Assembly: GCA_007117865.1 (NCBI GenBank)
Contig: SKFT01000064.1
Location: forward strand, 1-44,716
Direction: 5' to 3'
Source of the DNA: Puniceicoccaceae bacterium
GTDB lineage: Bacteria > Verrucomicrobiota > Verrucomicrobiia > Opitutales > Coraliomargaritaceae
DNA length: 44,716 nucleotides
The notes beneath the pieces were generated by a model, which ran no database searches, was not told the DNA's origin, and was given only the letters and a program-made list of their open reading frames with translations. Below are positions 10,304 to 19,555 of this stretch, in pieces; the stretch's first letter is position 1; the number at the start of each line of letters is the position of its first letter. A program made the translations under genes and the position numbers.

Positions 10304-11461
10304 ATGAAAATCTTCACTATGCAGAAACCGCAAACACCTAAGCAGGCGTATTTAATTTTGAATGCATTGCCCGACATTGGCCCCGTGATGGCGAGTCGCT
10401 TGCTGGCAGCCTTCAATAACGAGATACTCTCGATTTTTTACGCAGATGAAAAACATTTGTGTAGCGTAGAAGGTGTAGGGAAAAAATCGGCGGAACGCAT
10501 CTTAAATTGGCAGCAGCATTTTGATTTGGATAAAGAGATTGCAGAAATGCAACAACGGCACATCGATTACCTGACTACGCAGGAGGATGACTATCCCGAC
10601 CTGCTTCGCCACTTGTCAGATGCGCCAATGGGCCTGTATTGGCAAGGCCAATACAGGTTGGATCGTCCCTGCATTGCCATAATTGGCACACGGCGGGCTA
10701 CGCTTTATGGCCATTCGGTTGCCAAGCGCTTTGCCAGTGAGTTGGCGCGTTTGGGCTTTTGTATTGTTAGCGGACTCGCACGCGGAACCGATACTGCTGC
10801 ACATGAAGGGGCACTCGAGGGTGGTGGTAAAACAATTGCCGTGTTTGGCTGTGGTTTACGCACGATTTATCCAGCGGAAAATTTGGAGCTTTACCGGCGC
10901 ATCGTTGAAAGCGGCGCTGCCATCAGTGAGTTTTCATTGGCCCAGCGTGCGCACCGGCAAACCTTTCCCATGCGCAATCGCATTGTAGCCGGCATGAGTC
11001 AGGCGGTGGTCGTGATTGAGAGTGATGCAGCGGGCGGGAGTATGATTACCGCCCGCTTTGCGGGAGAACAAGGACGACAATTGTTTGCCGTCCCCGGGCG
11101 TATTGATCAGCCCAGCAGCCGAGGTTGTCATCAACTCCTTCGCGACGGTGCCATTTTGACGACTTCTGTCGATGATATTTTGCAGGAGCTGCAATACCGA
11201 CGTGAATCGTTTCAACTCGATCTTGACCTTGCCGGTCAAAAACAGTCGCAACCATCACAGCAGGCGTTTGCTGAGTTGTCCGATGAAGAGGCAAAGGTCT
11301 TTGCCGTGCTCGGAAATGGCGAAGCTATGCGTCCGGACACCCTCGCCGAGTGTCTGCAAATAGCTCCATGGGAAGCTGGTAGCTTATTGGTACGGCTTGA
11401 ACTCAAGGGACTTATTATGAAGCGTGTTGACGGCTGTTACGAGGCGCGCGTTGGGGTCTAA
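10304..11461 (+). CDS. dprA: DNA-processing protein DprA
   Basis: IAIIGTRRATLYGHSVAKRFA, SGLARGTDTAAHEGAL, GCGLRTIYPAEN, FPMRNRIVAGMSQAVVVIE, and a C-terminal winged-helix region. Confidence 0.94.
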   Translation: MKIFTMQKPQTPKQAYLILNALPDIGPVMASRLLAAFNNEILSIFYADEKHLCSVEGVGKKSAERILNWQQHFDLDKEIAEMQQRHIDYLTTQEDDYPDLLRHLSDAPMGLYWQGQYRLDRPCIAIIGTRRATLYGHSVAKRFASELARLGFCIVSGLARGTDTAAHEGALEGGGKTIAVFGCGLRTIYPAENLELYRRIVESGAAISEFSLAQRAHRQTFPMRNRIVAGMSQAVVVIESDAAGGSMITARFAGEQGRQLFAVPGRIDQPSSRGCHQLLRDGAILTTSVDDILQELQYRRESFQLDLDLAGQKQSQPSQQAFAELSDEEAKVFAVLGNGEAMRPDTLAECLQIAPWEAGSLLVRLELKGLIMKRVDGCYEARVGV

Positions 11462-11485
11462 GTGGGAACTTTTTGACAGCACACC

Positions 11486-11899
11486 ATGCACTATCTTGGC
11501 ATTGATTGGGGAGAAAAGCGGATCGGCTTGGCTTATGCGGATGATCTTGGTGTGCCGGTGCCGCTGCCTGCTGCCACAGCTGCCCGGTTCAGCGAGCGAA
11601 TGGATCATTTGCAGACGATTATTAACGAGCGCAAGGTCAATTGTCTGGTGGTGGGGTATCCTTTAAACATGGATGGAAGCGTGGGCTATAAGGCCCGCCA
11701 GGTGGATGCTTTTATTAAAGCGCTGGAAAAGCGTTTTCACTTGCCAGTTGTGCGAGCTGATGAACGACTGACCAGTCATTTGGTCGAGTCTGAAAACCGC
11801 AATAAGAAAAAGCGTTTTGACCGTCGAAGCGGTGAGGTGGATTCGTTGGCGGCTGTGGTTATTCTACGTGATTTTATTAATGAACATGAGCTTATGTAG
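11486..11899 (+). CDS. ruvX: Holliday junction resolvase RuvX (YqgF family)
   Basis: YLGIDWGEKRIGLAYAD, VVGYPLNMDGS, DERLTSHLVE, DSLAAVVILRDFI. Confidence 0.92.
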   Translation: MHYLGIDWGEKRIGLAYADDLGVPVPLPAATAARFSERMDHLQTIINERKVNCLVVGYPLNMDGSVGYKARQVDAFIKALEKRFHLPVVRADERLTSHLVESENRNKKKRFDRRSGEVDSLAAVVILRDFINEHELM

Positions 11900-11990
11900 C
11901 CCAGGTAGAAGGTCGCGGCGTTACAGCCTCAGGCAAGTATATCTCGATACGCATCCTGAGGCTGAGCCTTGCGCTGCTTCTAGCCTGGCT
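11898..11990. repeat. Long imperfect inverted repeat (MITE/REP-doublet-like) between ruvX and the TrmH-family gene
   Basis: Inner arms CAGCCTCAGG (11924-11933) and CCTGAGGCTG (11955-11964) are perfect. Outer arms CCAGGTAGAAG and CTTCTAGCCTGG pair with one bulge. Arms total about 33-35 nt. Confidence 0.6.
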
Positions 11991-12031
11991 TGCAGCAAAC
12001 TCACAAAATTGATTAGATTAGGTATAATAAC

Positions 12032-12862
12032 ATGACAACACCTATCGAGGTCCTCTATATTGAAAGCCGTCAAAATCCCCGACTCAAAGATCTGGCACGT
12101 CTATGGGATCGTAAACATCGCGATGGGCAGGCACGTTTTTTGATTGAGGGACTGCGGGAAGTTCAGCACGCAGTGATTTCCGGTTGGGGTATTGAGATAC
12201 TGTTTTTTTGTCCGGATTTGTTTTCCAGCGAAGCGCATGCCGAGTGGCTGGGAACCATTAGGGATAATCGCGATCAGCGAGTTGAGTACATACGTTTGAG
12301 TGTCGGTGCATTCGAAAAAATCAGTCGACGCCAGGGACCGGATGGAGTGCTGGCAGTAGCACCATACCGTCAGCAGCGATTACAGGATTTGAGCCTATCC
12401 CCCGCACCTTTGCTAATCATTCTGGAAGGACTCGAAAAACCCGGCAACCTCGGTGCGATCTTGCGCACGGCGGATGCTGCCGCCGTCGATGCCGTCATTA
12501 TGGTTGACTGTGCGATAGATCGGTTCAATCCCAACGTCATAAGAGCTTCACAAGGCATGACCTTTCGATTACCAGTGGTTTCTGCAGATGCCGAAGTGCT
12601 GCAAAATTGGCTTCGCGACAATAAAATTCAGCCGGTAGCGCTGACTCCTCATGCGAAAAAGAGTTTGTGGCAACTCAACCTAAGTGCACCGACAGCATTT
12701 GTATTTGGTGCTGAAGACAAGGGGCTGAGTCCGCTATGGATGCAGACCAATATGGATCCCTGCCGCATCCCCATGGGGGGTGCGGCCGATTCCCTTAATG
12801 TCTCCGTTACTGCCGCCATCTGTGCATTCGAGGCACGACGTCAACGAGACATGATTGCATAG
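12032..12862 (+). CDS. TrmH/SpoU-family RNA methyltransferase
   Basis: LEGLEKPGNLGAILRTADAAAVDAVI, FGAEDKGLSPLW, RIPMGGAADSLNVSVTAAICAFEA. Confidence 0.92.
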   Translation: MTTPIEVLYIESRQNPRLKDLARLWDRKHRDGQARFLIEGLREVQHAVISGWGIEILFFCPDLFSSEAHAEWLGTIRDNRDQRVEYIRLSVGAFEKISRRQGPDGVLAVAPYRQQRLQDLSLSPAPLLIILEGLEKPGNLGAILRTADAAAVDAVIMVDCAIDRFNPNVIRASQGMTFRLPVVSADAEVLQNWLRDNKIQPVALTPHAKKSLWQLNLSAPTAFVFGAEDKGLSPLWMQTNMDPCRIPMGGAADSLNVSVTAAICAFEARRQRDMIA

Positions 12863-13126
12863 AATTGTGGGTATGTTGGGTTTGGCGCTTTGCTATGCTG
12901 TGGCTAAGCGTCTTTTTTACGGCAATTAGACCAGCTGGAAAAAGTTGGTAATCGTCTGTCCACCTATCCCCCTTGTTTCGGAACTGGGAGGGGACTGCCA
13001 GAGCTGATGGATATTGGAAAACCGACTCGTATTTAAATGCCCCCCGCTTTGTTGCTGCAGCTTGTTGATCAGGTTCTTAAAGAAAATGAGATTCAGTTGC
13101 AAAAAAATGATTGACAACACCGGTTT

Positions 13127-13147
13127 CTATTGAGAATGAGTCTCTTT
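13127..13147. promoter_or_regulatory. Putative Fur-box-like operator upstream of the TonB-dependent receptor
   Basis: ATTGAGAATGAGTCTCTTT resembles the common proteobacterial Fur box TTGAGAATGATTCTCAAT. A TTGACA lies just upstream at 13111-13116. Confidence 0.45.
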
Positions 13148-13183
13148 CTTTTTAAAAACCTGGAGATGACAATAAAACATAAC

Positions 13184-15499
13184 ATGAACAAACAAACCTT
13201 GAATCAAAAGAAGTGCTTGCCGGGTGTTTATCTGGCGGGTTTTATTGCCTGTTCTGCGGTCTGGGCTGGGACGGTTGATGCTGAAAGCCAGCTACAGCGA
13301 GAACGACTGGATCGCTTGGATGCGTTTAATGTGGTTGGTACTGCGGATGCGGTCTTTGATATTCCTGGTTCGGCGGCATTTATCGAGGCCGGAGTGCTGG
13401 CGCGATTTAATCATGACAACATCGATCAGGCGATTCGGCGGGTGCCGGGTGTCTATTTTCGCACCGAGGATGGCTTTGGCTTGTTCCCTAATATTAGCTT
13501 GCGCGGCATTGGTTCGATGCGCACCTCTAACGTCACGGTGATGGAGGACGGCATTCTGGCAGCACCGGCTCCATACGCGAGCCCAGCTGCCTATTACACG
13601 CCGACCACGGGACGAATGGCTGGCATAGAGATCATCAAGGGATCCAGTCAGGTGCGCTATGGTCCGCAAATCACCGGTGGGGCCATTAACTATCTCGGCA
13701 CGCCCATCCCAGAATCCCGACAGGGCCACGCGCGCCTACTCTACGGTTCAGAGAATGAGTTTCGCAGCCACGTCTGGTATGGCGATGTGGTTGAGACTGA
13801 GCGCGGCAATTTTGGTTATTTGGCGGAGTTGTTTTACCGTCAAACCGACGGCTTCAAAACCATTGACGGCACTGCCGCCTCGAGTCCAAGCGACAAAACC
13901 GGCTTCCATAATTTTGAGCCGCGGGTAAAGTTGATGTGGGAACCATTGACTGCCAACTATAACCGATTGGAATGGATGGTGGGTTACACCGACAAGACCG
14001 CGGACGAAACCTACCTCGGTTTGACCACGGATGACTTTCGCGCTAATCCCTACCGCCGTTACGCTGCCAGTCGCTTTGATGTCATCGACACCGAGCATTT
14101 CCGCACCTACCTGCGTCACGTTGTTGAGGTTGCGCCCGAAACACGCATCAGCACCGCCGCTTACTTGAACGACTTCAGCCGCTCATGGTATAAGTTGCAG
14201 GATGTTAACGCGGGCGGCGGCAACACCATACTTTCAGAAGCATTGGCATCTCCGGGCAGCCCAGAGCTGGCTGTCCTCCAAGGCACCGCGGCTGGCTCTT
14301 TCCGCGTTCGCAACAACAACCGCGATTATCGCGCGATTGGCATCCAAAGCTTCATTCAGCACCAATTTGAAACCGGTGAGTGGGATCATGACCTGGAGTT
14401 TGGGATCCGCTTACACGAGGACTACGAAGATCGCTTTCAGAATCAGGATACTTACACGCAAAATGCAAGCGGCGGTATCACCAACATTGCTCGCGGTGCG
14501 CCCGGTTCTCAGGATAACCGCCGTGGCACCGCCCGTGCGCTTGCACTGTCGCTGTCGGATTCCATCAGCCGCGATCAATGGACTTTTGTGCCAGGCATCC
14601 GCTATGAGCACATCCGCTACAAAAATGACGACCGCCGTCCAGGGCGCCCCTCGGGCAGCACCAAGCTGGATGTGCTAGCCTTGGGCAGCGGTGTGCTCTA
14701 CCGCTTTGACGAACGCAATTCCGTTTTCGCCAATGCTTTTCGCGGCTTTGCCGTGCCGGGACCCAGCGCCGCAGTTAACGACGGGTTGACGGAGGAAACC
14801 TCCAACGCTTTTGAGCTGGGCTACCGCTATCAGCGCCGCGAGCAAGCATTCGCCGCTGAGGCCGTCCTGTTCTGGACCGATTTCAATAACTTGATCGTGC
14901 CCGATAACCAAGGCGGTGCAGGGCTTGCCAACAATACCGAAAATGCCGGCACTGCACGTTCGCGTGGACTCGAGTTGGCGATTAACTGGGATGCCGGTAT
15001 CGCCAATGGCTGGGGTATTCAGACTCCGCTCTACCTTTCCTTCACCTTCACCGATGCGGAATTGCGTTCGGATGCCAATAGCACCACGAATGCAGAATCC
15101 ATCTTCGCCGGAGGTCGCAAGGGTGCGAAGCTGCCGAATGTTCCCGAATACCAAATCAGCTTCGGTGGTGGTATCGAATGGGAACGTCTGGGCCTGTATG
15201 CCGATGCGGTCTATGTTGACTCCTCCTTCAGCACAGCCAGCAATGTGGATAATGAATTGAGAGAAACCTTTGATAATTTTGGAAACTCGACAGGATTTGT
15301 CAACGATGCCCGCTTTGGCAAAAACGACAGCTATTTCCTGTTGGATGTCAGCGCACGCTACCGCCTCAACCCAACTGTCAACCTGTTACTCGGGGCGAAC
15401 AACGTGCTCGACCGCGAGTATCTCGCCTCGCGCCTGCCGCACGGACCCCGCCCTGGCCAACCGCGCTTCCTCTACGCCGGCATGGAATTCAGCTTCTAA
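13184..15499 (+). CDS. TonB-dependent outer-membrane receptor, FecA-like
   Basis: Signal-like N-terminus, plug (NISLRGIGSMRTSNVTVMEDGI ... IEIIKGSSQVRYGPQITGGAINYLG), and C-terminal LLGANNVLDREYLASRLPHGPRPGQPRFLYAGMEFSF ending in F. Start uncertain (13130, 13166 or 13184). Confidence 0.9.
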   Translation: MNKQTLNQKKCLPGVYLAGFIACSAVWAGTVDAESQLQRERLDRLDAFNVVGTADAVFDIPGSAAFIEAGVLARFNHDNIDQAIRRVPGVYFRTEDGFGLFPNISLRGIGSMRTSNVTVMEDGILAAPAPYASPAAYYTPTTGRMAGIEIIKGSSQVRYGPQITGGAINYLGTPIPESRQGHARLLYGSENEFRSHVWYGDVVETERGNFGYLAELFYRQTDGFKTIDGTAASSPSDKTGFHNFEPRVKLMWEPLTANYNRLEWMVGYTDKTADETYLGLTTDDFRANPYRRYAASRFDVIDTEHFRTYLRHVVEVAPETRISTAAYLNDFSRSWYKLQDVNAGGGNTILSEALASPGSPELAVLQGTAAGSFRVRNNNRDYRAIGIQSFIQHQFETGEWDHDLEFGIRLHEDYEDRFQNQDTYTQNASGGITNIARGAPGSQDNRRGTARALALSLSDSISRDQWTFVPGIRYEHIRYKNDDRRPGRPSGSTKLDVLALGSGVLYRFDERNSVFANAFRGFAVPGPSAAVNDGLTEETSNAFELGYRYQRREQAFAAEAVLFWTDFNNLIVPDNQGGAGLANNTENAGTARSRGLELAINWDAGIANGWGIQTPLYLSFTFTDAELRSDANSTTNAESIFAGGRKGAKLPNVPEYQISFGGGIEWERLGLYADAVYVDSSFSTASNVDNELRETFDNFGNSTGFVNDARFGKNDSYFLLDVSARYRLNPTVNLLLGANNVLDREYLASRLPHGPRPGQPRFLYAGMEFSF

Positions 15500-15561
15500 G
15501 GCTTTTTCATTTCAAACCTTGAAACATTGGCATCCAGAGCCTTTCCCAAAAGTATCTATCT

Positions 15562-16953
15562 TTATTTCAAGTTTTCTTTGACTAGGGTTTTAAGATAGTC
15601 CAGTCCGCCCTCAACATCGCTGAATAGGCCGTTGAGTTGGGCCTCAAAACAGTCGTCCAATAAAGCCTTAAAATGCACACCGGGTTTGAGGCCAAGGGCT
15701 ATCAAGTCGCGGCCCTGAACGATAGGCTTGGTTGCCGACTGCTGCAGCTCCAACTCCTCAACCTGCGCTTGCAACCAACGTCCAGCTTTGAAATCATCTG
15801 CCGGTAAGGGCGGACGGCCACCAAAGTCGGCCGCCGATACCCGTATTAGTCGCTCTATCCGTCCCACCCGCAAGGCAAGCTTGCGAATGGCGGACGATCC
15901 GGCGCGGCTGCTGTAGAGGTCGTGTGGACGCATATGCTCGCGAACCAAGGGTAAGACTGCCTCAAACACTGCCTTCTGACGCGTTAGCCGCCGCAAAAAA
16001 CGCTCGGCCACCGGCACACCCTCAATGTCGTGACGGGGACTGCGGATGCGCCCGCCTTCATCGCGAAAACTGGTCTGCGGCTTGCCCATGTCATGACACA
16101 AAACCGCCAGCCCCACGACCCAATCCTCCCAGGGCTCGCCGACGCGAGTGCGCGCAAAGGCATCCATGCAGTGTAAGGTGTGCTGCCAGACATCACCCTC
16201 CGGATGCCAATGCGGATCCTGCTCACAACCAGATAAAGCTTGCAACTCCGGGTAATATTGTAACCATCCGGTTACTTGTAGGAAATTCAAACCGGCGCTG
16301 ATGGATTGCCCTTGCAGGATGAGTTTACGCCACTCCTCCATGACGCGCTCTACCGGCAGGTGCAAGGGATCTAATTGCTGACACAGGTTAATGGTTTCGG
16401 CCGCTGGCCGGAGCTCAAAGCGGGCAATGAACTGCATGCCGCGCAGCACCCGCAGGGGGTCCTCGGCGAAGCGGGGCGATACGTGACGCAACAGCCTTTG
16501 TCGCAAATCCTCAATCCCGCCACAAGGATCCAGCAGCTTACCCGCACACCAATCCCAACTAAGGGCATTGATGCTGAAGTCACGCCGTTGCGCGGCCTCT
16601 TCTGGAGACATAAAGGGATCGCCTTCAATCTGAAAGTCCTGATGTCGTGGCCCGGTGCGCTGTTCGCGACGCGGCAGCGAAACATCCACAGGCTTCCCGT
16701 GCAGCTTGAAAACCCCAAAAGCTTTGCCTACGGCATCGACGCGCCCAAAGCGCTTCAATACTGCTTCAATGCACCCGGGTTCGAGCCCGTAAACTTCAAT
16801 ATCAATATCGGTAACGGCTTCGCCGCGCAACGCATCGCGCACCGCTCCACCAACCAGACAGGCACGACCGCCCTGCTGATGAAATTTGCGGCACAGCGAC
16901 TCGAGAAAGAGCCGCATGTCCGCTGCTATGGCACTTTCGATTCGCTCTTTCAT
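15562..16953 (-). CDS. CCA tRNA nucleotidyltransferase / poly(A) polymerase family with HD domain
   Basis: CLVGGAVRDALRGEAVTDIDIEVYG, RRDFSINALSWD, DPLRVLRGMQF, and the HD motif region QHTLHCMDAF ... LCHDMGKP. Confidence 0.9.
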   Translation of the reverse strand: MKERIESAIAADMRLFLESLCRKFHQQGGRACLVGGAVRDALRGEAVTDIDIEVYGLEPGCIEAVLKRFGRVDAVGKAFGVFKLHGKPVDVSLPRREQRTGPRHQDFQIEGDPFMSPEEAAQRRDFSINALSWDWCAGKLLDPCGGIEDLRQRLLRHVSPRFAEDPLRVLRGMQFIARFELRPAAETINLCQQLDPLHLPVERVMEEWRKLILQGQSISAGLNFLQVTGWLQYYPELQALSGCEQDPHWHPEGDVWQHTLHCMDAFARTRVGEPWEDWVVGLAVLCHDMGKPQTSFRDEGGRIRSPRHDIEGVPVAERFLRRLTRQKAVFEAVLPLVREHMRPHDLYSSRAGSSAIRKLALRVGRIERLIRVSAADFGGRPPLPADDFKAGRWLQAQVEELELQQSATKPIVQGRDLIALGLKPGVHFKALLDDCFEAQLNGLFSDVEGGLDYLKTLVKENLK

Positions 16954-17084
16954 GTCAAGTTGAAGCCATGCCGCTCTGTTGGCGTGCTTGCCAGTCCGCT
17001 TGACCGTGCACTCCCTGAACTGAACTTAGCGCTTACCGCTTGCCAAAAATCCAATCTCACTATCATTACCATGAAACTTACCGA

Positions 17085-17942
17085 TCAACCGCCGACGCTG
17101 GGCTCCCCCGACGGAATTGCCGGGTCGCCCCATTGCAATTTTTCGCGCACAATCTGGAAGGGAGAATAGTCTTTCTTTTGCAGCAGGTGCAGCTCTTTTC
17201 CGGCAATCGATAATGCCAACGGAAAGCCGTTTTCCATCTTTAATTGTTGGCGTCCGTCAATACTGATGGTTGGGACTTGCTGAGGATCGCGATTTTCAAC
17301 GGTGATACAGGCCTCGGCATCAAACACTACTGATCGGTTACCAAAGGTGTGTGGACATATCGGCGTCATAACAAACACGCGTGCGTCCGGTGCCACGATC
17401 GGTCCACCTGCAGAGAGGTTATAGGCGGTCGATCCAGTGGGAGTTGAAAAGATCAAACCATCACTGTGATATTCCGACACCCTTCGGCCATTAGCCTTTA
17501 CCTGCAAGCGTATCAAGCCGTATCCGCGGGCTTCTTTAATCACCACATCATTGAGCGCATACGCGAGCTCTCCACTGGCAGTTTTAACTTCAAATACGGC
17601 GCGTGGATGGAGCGTATAATCGCCAGCGAGGATTTCTCCGAAGCCAGCTTCAGCCTCCTTCCCGGAAAACGTTGCCAAAAAGCCAAGTTTGCCGACATTG
17701 ACGCCTAACAGCGCCGTATCGTGCTCAATGGCTTCGGCGGCGACACTTAACAGCGTGCCGTCACCACCTATCACACAACATAGGTCGAAATCCCGCAAAC
17801 TGCCCCTGGGTAGGGGATGATGCGTTCCCACAGCTGTCGTCACGCCTTGCTGGCCCGCTATGGCTTGGAGCTTGGCCGCAATTCCCGCAGATTCCGGTTT
17901 GGCTGCGTTGGGCACAAATAGTATCGAGCGTATTGGCTTCAT
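17085..17942 (-). CDS. nadK: NAD kinase
   Basis: CVIGGDGTLLSVAAEA, YHSDGLIFSTPTGSTAYNLSAGGPIVAP, PICPHTFGNRSVV. Confidence 0.94.
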   Translation of the reverse strand: MKPIRSILFVPNAAKPESAGIAAKLQAIAGQQGVTTAVGTHHPLPRGSLRDFDLCCVIGGDGTLLSVAAEAIEHDTALLGVNVGKLGFLATFSGKEAEAGFGEILAGDYTLHPRAVFEVKTASGELAYALNDVVIKEARGYGLIRLQVKANGRRVSEYHSDGLIFSTPTGSTAYNLSAGGPIVAPDARVFVMTPICPHTFGNRSVVFDAEACITVENRDPQQVPTISIDGRQQLKMENGFPLALSIAGKELHLLQKKDYSPFQIVREKLQWGDPAIPSGEPSVGG

Positions 17943-19189
17943 GGAGTGGATGGCAGCGCGAGCGTGCCTATCGTCACGGTCTGCTCGCTTGAGTGTGGAC
18001 GCGCCTGCACTTCAAGCGTGCCATCCGCTTGATGTTGCAAAATAAAAAACGCACTTTCCACATCTTCCCACTCCAAGCCGGCGGCATCGTCCAAATAATA
18101 GTTGCGCAGGAAAACACTTTCGCCAAAAATCAATGGAGTGCGGGCGCTCAGTATGGTTTGGAGTAGCCGCATTTTCATAAAATCTACGGCTTCATTTTCT
18201 CCTTCAAAATCACTAAGCACAGCAAATTTATAGGGTTCGCGCAAATGGATGAAACGACGAATAATTCCCTCTGCGTCAAACAACTCGGCACTCAAGTCAT
18301 CCGCTTCCAAACTGCGGGGACGGGATCCCAATTTAACCATTGTAGCGGCAACTTGACGCCATGTCGCCAAATCCAGCGTGCGGAAAGAAAGATAGGTAGC
18401 TCCGTCCGCCAGCCGAAAAACTTCCGTTGCAATCAAAGCCGAGCGAAGCGGGCTCTTGTTGTCAAAAACCAATTCCGGTCGCGCCCCCGCCGCGGCTTCT
18501 TCCTCTCGTTTTAGTACAGCATCGAATGCACGCCCCAGAATCAGACTGTCGCCATCGTCCTCCAGCAACCTTTCATACAAAGTGCGCCCTAACGCGTTAT
18601 CTGATGAAAACGCATCCCCTTCCCAGACAAAAACCGTGTCAAAAAAAATACGCTCAAATCCAGCTTCGCGCGTGCGCGCCATCACTGCAGAGATGGTCGC
18701 CGGAAGATTACGGTCCAATTGCACTAGAGGAATCGACAAGCGGTATGTCACAGCATCTGGCGAAACAAAGGTTCCTTCGTCAATTCGTTGCTGCAAGTCG
18801 CGTAAAATCCCTAGAATCCCCTGCTGGCCCTCGCGCACCATGGTCTGACCCTGATTGCGCATTTGCTCGCCCCTGCGCCTTTCTCCGGCAATGTCGCGGT
18901 TGGGATTCAGCGCCGAGGGTTGTGTTTGCATCAACACCTCCCCGCTGCGTATCATCCGCTGTCCCTCCTCAATCCGTGACTCAAATTGCGCCATTCGCGT
19001 GCGTTCAGCGCTGGACAGTTTTGGCAGTAACTCAGATCGACGCTCCAGCAGAGCGCGATCAGTGGCTTCCTGCCCCATATTATCGGTGCGCGCCGCCAGA
19101 GATCCCGGTAGCACTGACAGAAAAAACACTGCCAGCAGTAGCCAAAGCGAATGGTGTTCCTTGCGGTATGAGTTGGGGTACTGTTTCAT
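17939..19189 (-). CDS. Hypothetical secreted protein
   Basis: Starts MKQYPNSYRKEHHSLWLLLAVFFLSVLPGSLAA (signal-peptide-like) and overlaps the nadK start by ATGA. The ORF extends to 19456, but the upstream part overlaps the 61-aa PLDc_N ORF and reads as noise. Confidence 0.75.
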   Translation of the reverse strand: MKQYPNSYRKEHHSLWLLLAVFFLSVLPGSLAARTDNMGQEATDRALLERRSELLPKLSSAERTRMAQFESRIEEGQRMIRSGEVLMQTQPSALNPNRDIAGERRRGEQMRNQGQTMVREGQQGILGILRDLQQRIDEGTFVSPDAVTYRLSIPLVQLDRNLPATISAVMARTREAGFERIFFDTVFVWEGDAFSSDNALGRTLYERLLEDDGDSLILGRAFDAVLKREEEAAAGARPELVFDNKSPLRSALIATEVFRLADGATYLSFRTLDLATWRQVAATMVKLGSRPRSLEADDLSAELFDAEGIIRRFIHLREPYKFAVLSDFEGENEAVDFMKMRLLQTILSARTPLIFGESVFLRNYYLDDAAGLEWEDVESAFFILQHQADGTLEVQARPHSSEQTVTIGTLALPSTP

Positions 19190-19227
19190 AAGGTTTAATT
19201 TAACACGGGTAAAAAAGTAAGGTGCTC

Positions 19228-19413
19228 TTAACGCCGGGCGCGCGGCCCCAGCAACAGCCATAGAATCAGGCCAATGAACGGCAGTAACAGCAACAGCACA
19301 ATCCATAATACCTTGGCACCCGTTCCGGCACGACTTTGGATGGTTTGCACAATTGCCCAAACAACGAGAATGAGGAGAATAAGACCTAAAATGCCGCCGA
19401 TTTCGATACCCAT
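19228..19413 (-). CDS. Small membrane protein, PLDc_N-like (phospholipase D-nuclease N-terminal type)
   Basis: MGIEIGGILGLILLILVVWAIVQTIQSRAGTGAKVLWIVLLLLLPFIGLILWLLLGPRARR: two TM segments with the typical K-hWhhhhhhhPhhGhhhWhhhGpR layout. Confidence 0.8.
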   Translation of the reverse strand: MGIEIGGILGLILLILVVWAIVQTIQSRAGTGAKVLWIVLLLLLPFIGLILWLLLGPRARR

Positions 19414-19440
19414 GGTGATAACTGATTGATGGTTGAATTG

Positions 19441-19462
19441 GGCTGTGCAGAGGCACAGCCTC
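19441..19462. repeat. Compact nested palindrome, REP-like hairpin
   Basis: GGCTGTGC-AGAG-GCACAGCC (19441-19460), perfect 8-bp stem with 4-nt loop. Overlaps a second palindrome GAGGC-ACA-GCCTC (19450-19462). Confidence 0.55.
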
Positions 19463-19555
19463 GATTAGTTTTTATTGAATGTAAGCTAATCCCTTTTGGC
19501 AAGCCAAACTCATTCGCGTGCTTGCGCTATTCCATAAAATACCCATTTTAAGCAC

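Noticed and set aside
12023-12028. Perfect TATAAT box
   Set aside because: Only 4 nt before the ATG of the TrmH-family gene, too close to act as the -10 for that start.
12863-13110. Cobalamin or TPP riboswitch upstream of the TonB-dependent receptor
   Set aside because: The leader is structured, but I could not find the B12 box or the TPP core motifs.
16375-17169. 264-aa + strand ORF
   Set aside because: Lies almost wholly antisense to cca and nadK, whose motifs are unambiguous; shadow ORF.
18427-19191. 254-aa + strand ORF
   Set aside because: Antisense to the secreted hypothetical protein; Cys/Pro/Arg-rich composition typical of a shadow frame.
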